A DNA stretch of 7,806 nt from Chloroflexota bacterium (lineage in GTDB: Bacteria; Chloroflexota; Dehalococcoidia; SM23-28-2; RBG-16-64-32): contig JADFRV010000106.1 of assembly GCA_022561095.1 (NCBI GenBank), positions 1 through 7,806 on the forward strand. Reading direction: 5' to 3'. The first letter of the stretch is position 1. Each line of letters begins with the position of its first letter. A model generated the notes under the pieces. It had not been told where the DNA came from, searched no databases, and was given only the letters and a program-made list of their open reading frames with translations. Positions 6,157 to 7,806 of the stretch are shown here, piece by piece. Both the position numbers and the translations under genes were made by a program.

Positions 6157-6273
6157 CATCAGTCCGGCTTCCCCGACCAGCGCCCAGGCAATCGAACAGG
6201 CGTCCCCTGCCGGAGACGGATGCGCCTCCAGCGCGAATCCTCGTACTACCACACTATCGCTACAGTTGATCAT

Positions 6274-6315
6274 AAGTAAAAAGAAGACCTCTTCCGTCTG
6301 ACTGGAGAAGAGGCC
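6274..6315 (-). terminator. Riboswitch-controlled intrinsic terminator
   Basis: On the minus strand GGCCTCTTC (6307-6315) pairs with GAAGAGGTC (6286-6294) across a 12-nt loop with one G-U pair, followed directly by a U-rich tract TTCTTTTT (6278-6285). The competing antiterminator is visible: GGAG-T-AGG, beginning in the 3' strand of riboswitch helix P1, can pair with the left arm of the terminator and its CTCC. The two structures exclude each other. Confidence 0.88.
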
Positions 6316-6320
6316 ACCTA

Positions 6321-6440
6321 CTCCCTTATCGTCCTCCCGCCTCAAGCGGGAGCCGGCGTTGGCACCGTTATCCCCCACTAATCGGGGAACCGGTTGCCGG
6401 GCTTCACAGGGCCGTTCCCTCAGCCTCTCTGGATAAGAGC
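6321..6440 (-). ncRNA. S-box (SAM-I) riboswitch
   Basis: A cis-acting leader aptamer that binds S-adenosylmethionine. Conserved core in order: CTCTTATC (5' strand of P1, 6432-6439), AGAGAGGCTGAGGGAACGGC (kink-turn and P2, 6411-6430), CCTGTGAAGCCCGGCAACC (6392-6410), P3 with ACCG...CGGT and CCCC/GGGG arms, GGTGCCAA (6358-6365), P4 hairpin CTCCCGC/GCGGGAG, and GATAAGGG (3' strand of P1, 6323-6330). All invariant blocks of the class are present. SAM binding stabilises P1, frees the terminator and shuts the operon off, so the downstream thrC-like/NIL/carrier genes should be expressed when SAM is low. Confidence 0.96.
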
Positions 6441-6453
6441 GTATTCAATTGTT

Positions 6454-6490
6454 CGATGGGATGCTAGCACAGAGATAGAAGCAGTGTCAA
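6454..6490 (-). promoter_or_regulatory. Promoter of the SAM-riboswitch operon
   Basis: A perfect TTGACA (6485-6490), 18-bp spacer and TAGCAT (6461-6466), with TG one base upstream of the -10 (TGC-TAGCAT, extended -10). The transcript should start near 6454, about 15 nt before the riboswitch P1 helix, as is usual for S-box leaders. Confidence 0.75.
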
Positions 6491-6514
6491 CGGACTGCTG
6501 AGACCGAGTCGAGC

Positions 6515-6835
6515 CTACGCGGTCTGGCCGATCACATCATCCTCGCGGGATGCCTGCTTAATCAGATCATCCAAGACGACGCGCAGGTTGAACCCTGTCA
6601 ACACCGGATGCTTGAAGGGGCCGTCAAGGTTCACGCTGTAGTGGTGACGGCGCCCATCCTTGCGGATCTCCAGCATATCCGCCCTTCTAAGGTCGCCGAT
6701 TACCCCCCAGACGGTACGCCTAGTTAACGACATCGCCTCCGCGATCCCTTTAATCGTGCAGTTGGGATTGACGGCAATGTAGAAGAGGATCGAGCCGTGG
6801 CTGGAAACGAGATACCAATTGTTTTCTATAGTCAT
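6515..6835 (-). CDS. Small winged helix-turn-helix transcriptional regulator
   Basis: A 106-residue DNA-binding protein of the MarR/ArsR-like winged-helix superfamily. SSHGSILFYIAVNPNCTIKG (11-30) forms helices 1-2, IAEAMSLTRRTVWGVIGDLR (31-50) the helix-turn-helix with its recognition helix, and ADMLEIRKDGRRHHYSVN (52-69) the beta wing. It resembles, from memory, a common actinobacterial/Chloroflexota family with WxxLTNHxxVL...DLxxAGYL...GRRNxY. No ligand domain, metal site or cysteine sensor is evident. The frame stays open upstream to 6880, but I choose the ATG at 6835: the family begins there, and a TATAAT lies only 9 bp before it, so the 15 extra residues would be encoded upstream of the transcription start. 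It stops 25 bp before the riboswitch promoter. Its target is unknown; it is co-oriented with the operon but has its own promoter. Confidence 0.82.
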   Translation of the reverse strand: MTIENNWYLVSSHGSILFYIAVNPNCTIKGIAEAMSLTRRTVWGVIGDLRRADMLEIRKDGRRHHYSVNLDGPFKHPVLTGFNLRVVLDDLIKQASREDDVIGQTA

Positions 6836-6844
6836 AGAGTTAGT

Positions 6845-6875
6845 ATTATATTTCTGGTTTCTTAATAGCCGTAAA
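6845..6875 (-). promoter_or_regulatory. Promoter of the winged-helix regulator gene
   Basis: A perfect TATAAT (6845-6850), with TTTACG (6870-6875) as a weak -35 at 19 bp. Transcription would begin around 6838, only about 3 nt before the ATG at 6835, with no room for a Shine-Dalgarno. The surrounding DNA is strikingly AT-rich compared with the window. Confidence 0.6.
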
Positions 6876-6880
6876 CACAT

Positions 6881-7089
6881 ACTACCATCTAACCTCTAGG
6901 TTGAGAAGACGTAAATGAAAAGATTTCGCCACAATTTTTCACTCACTTCCATTGACCGCGTCTATACCTGCAGCCCACATCTTCCCACGGGTGCCGTAAA
7001 TCACGGGCGGGCAGACGCACCAACGCTACCCTCGCAGCAGCGCCTATCAGCTACCGAGCAAGGCTGTTCAGCACGGGGCCTCGCGCCTC
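6881..7089. other. Intergenic spacer between lgt and the winged-helix gene
   Basis: No gene recognised. It contains the inverted repeat AACCT-CT-AGGTT (6891-6902), 15 bp upstream of the regulator's -35 and a possible autoregulatory operator. A second AT-rich inverted repeat, TGAAAA...TTTTCA, lies at 6916-6941. I see no clear terminator after lgt and no tRNA or known RNA fold. A 97-codon plus-strand frame over this stretch runs antisense into lgt and looks spurious. Confidence 0.45.
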
Positions 7090-7806
7090 CTATACCCCCT
7101 CGGCAGGTTCTCCCTCCACCCCATCTTCCCCCTCTTCCCCTATCATGGGCCCCTCGCCGGCCAGGCTCGGCTCCTCCTCCTGTGGCGGAGTGCGCAAAAG
7201 ATAGATGATAGCGGGCAGCGCCAACGCCATGCTGGCGATGCTGATCAGTTGGGCAGTGCGCAGCCCCAGCAAGACGATGTCGTCCAGGCGGAGGAAGCTT
7301 ACGCCCAGACGCAGCGCGCCGTAGAGAACAATCCAGGAGAAGAACGTCACCCCGCTCCGCGTGCCCCTCGTATAGATAAGCAGAAGGACTGCGAAGATCG
7401 CCATGTCGCCCAGCAGCTCGTACGCCACCGCCGGGTGCTGCGGCTGCACCAGGAGACCGGCCTGCTCCTGCAGGAAGCTGGGGCTGCCCGAGCCGGTGTA
7501 CTGGACGCCCCAGGGAAGGCTCGTGCTCTCGGCGAAGTGCTCACCGTTTATGACGTCGCCGATCCGGCCCGTAGCCATGCCGAGAATCCCCCCGATCGCG
7601 GCGATGTCCGCCGCCTTCGGGATGTTCTGCAGCTTTGTGATGTAAGCGTACCCCCAGGCCCCGATCGCGCCGCCGATGAGCGCGCCGTAGATGGAGATGC
7701 CGCCGGTATTGATGGCGAAGATATCGCCCAGGTCGTCCTCGAACAGCGACCAGTTCTCAAGTACGTACAGGCCGCGGGCGCCGATGATACCGCCGATCAC
7801 CCTCGC
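7090..7806 (-). CDS. lgt: Prolipoprotein diacylglyceryl transferase, 5' end outside window
   Basis: A membrane enzyme that transfers a diacylglyceryl group from phosphatidylglycerol to the lipobox cysteine of prelipoproteins. 238 residues are visible; the frame continues past 7806, and the GTG at 7800 is an internal codon. Membrane segments include VIGGIIGARGLYVL, GGISIYGALIGGAIGAWGYA, ADIAAIGGILGMATG, MAIFAVLLLIY, VTFFSWIVLYGALRLGVSFL and LISIASMALALPAIIYLL. The Lgt signature is GRIGDVINGEHF, followed by the conserved HPAVAYELL. Several residues considered important in E. coli differ: the HGG motif reads YGA, the Asn of GRxGN is Asp, and the Glu of RFxxE is Ser (RLGVS). The C-terminus carries an acidic Glu/Gly-rich tail of about 30 residues. 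The family is secure; full activity is likely but less certain. Nothing in the window ties it to sulfur metabolism. Confidence 0.88.
   Translation of the reverse strand, partial: ARVIGGIIGARGLYVLENWSLFEDDLGDIFAINTGGISIYGALIGGAIGAWGYAYITKLQNIPKAADIAAIGGILGMATGRIGDVINGEHFAESTSLPWGVQYTGSGSPSFLQEQAGLLVQPQHPAVAYELLGDMAIFAVLLLIYTRGTRSGVTFFSWIVLYGALRLGVSFLRLDDIVLLGLRTAQLISIASMALALPAIIYLLRTPPQEEEPSLAGEGPMIGEEGEDGVEGEPAEGV

Noticed and set aside
6230..6273. T-box-like wording (GTGTGGTAGTACGAGG) in the leader of the thrC-like gene
   Set aside because: It does not match the T-box GGGTGGTACCGCG core and there is no specifier stem; SAM control is already explained by the S-box.
6130..6378. An 82-codon minus-strand frame covering the riboswitch and its leader
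   Set aside because: Its start lies inside the structured S-box aptamer and would have to be translated through the terminator. Only the shorter frame from 6273 is worth considering.
6501..6525. AGACCG/CGGTCT stem at the end of the winged-helix gene as a terminator
   Set aside because: Only 6 bp with a 13-nt loop and no U-run, and it overlaps the stop codon; too weak to call.
6893..7089. Search for a tRNA, structured RNA or CRISPR repeats in the lgt downstream spacer
   Set aside because: No cloverleaf, regularly spaced repeats or strong conserved fold could be recognised.

Overview
Every gene in this 7.8-kb window lies on the minus strand, so the text reads from the right edge to the left. 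The DNA is GC-rich with short AT-rich promoter islands. An APS-reductase type of sulfate assimilation, an S-box (SAM-I) riboswitch, a zinc-ribbon threonine synthase and a small DUF5667-like acidic protein together suggest a Gram-positive-like or Chloroflexota (Dehalococcoidia-like) bacterium, probably environmental. This assignment is an inference from gene style; no marker gene proves it.

Layout in transcription order. (1) 7806-7090: the 3' part of lgt, prolipoprotein diacylglyceryl transferase, cut by the window edge. (2) 7089-6836: an AT-rich spacer carrying the promoter of a small winged-helix regulator (6835-6515) that appears to be leaderless. (3) A promoter with an extended -10 (6461-6490), an S-box riboswitch (6440-6321) and its terminator (6315-6274), then an unusually long structured leader. 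(4) A tight three-gene operon, 6071-4280: a threonine-synthase-family PLP enzyme, an 80-residue NIL-domain protein with a TTG start, and a 91-residue CysO/MoaD/ThiS-type sulfur carrier ending in GG. (5) A 197-bp spacer with a perfect 10-bp-stem hairpin. (6) A small acidic helical protein (4064-3777). (7) A hairpin, a near-consensus promoter (3684-3712) and the assimilatory sulfate operon: siroheme sulfite reductase (3620-1800), APS reductase cysH (1754-1026) and ATP sulfurylase sat (951 to the left edge, C-terminus missing).

How the genes fit together. sat, cysH and sir give the complete route sulfate -> APS -> sulfite -> sulfide. The [4Fe-4S] APS reductase makes APS kinase (CysC) unnecessary. 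The neighbouring riboswitch operon responds to S-adenosylmethionine, the end product of methionine synthesis, yet its first enzyme looks like a threonine synthase, which acts on O-phosphohomoserine. Next to it are a NIL protein (a domain linked to methionine transport and to sulfide-based homocysteine synthesis) and a sulfur carrier resembling mycobacterial CysO.

The most interesting hypothesis here is that this operon makes homocysteine from O-phosphohomoserine with a protein thiocarboxylate as sulfur donor. That would be a homocysteine counterpart of the CysO-CysM cysteine pathway. The activating E1 enzyme and the carrier peptidase are not in the window.
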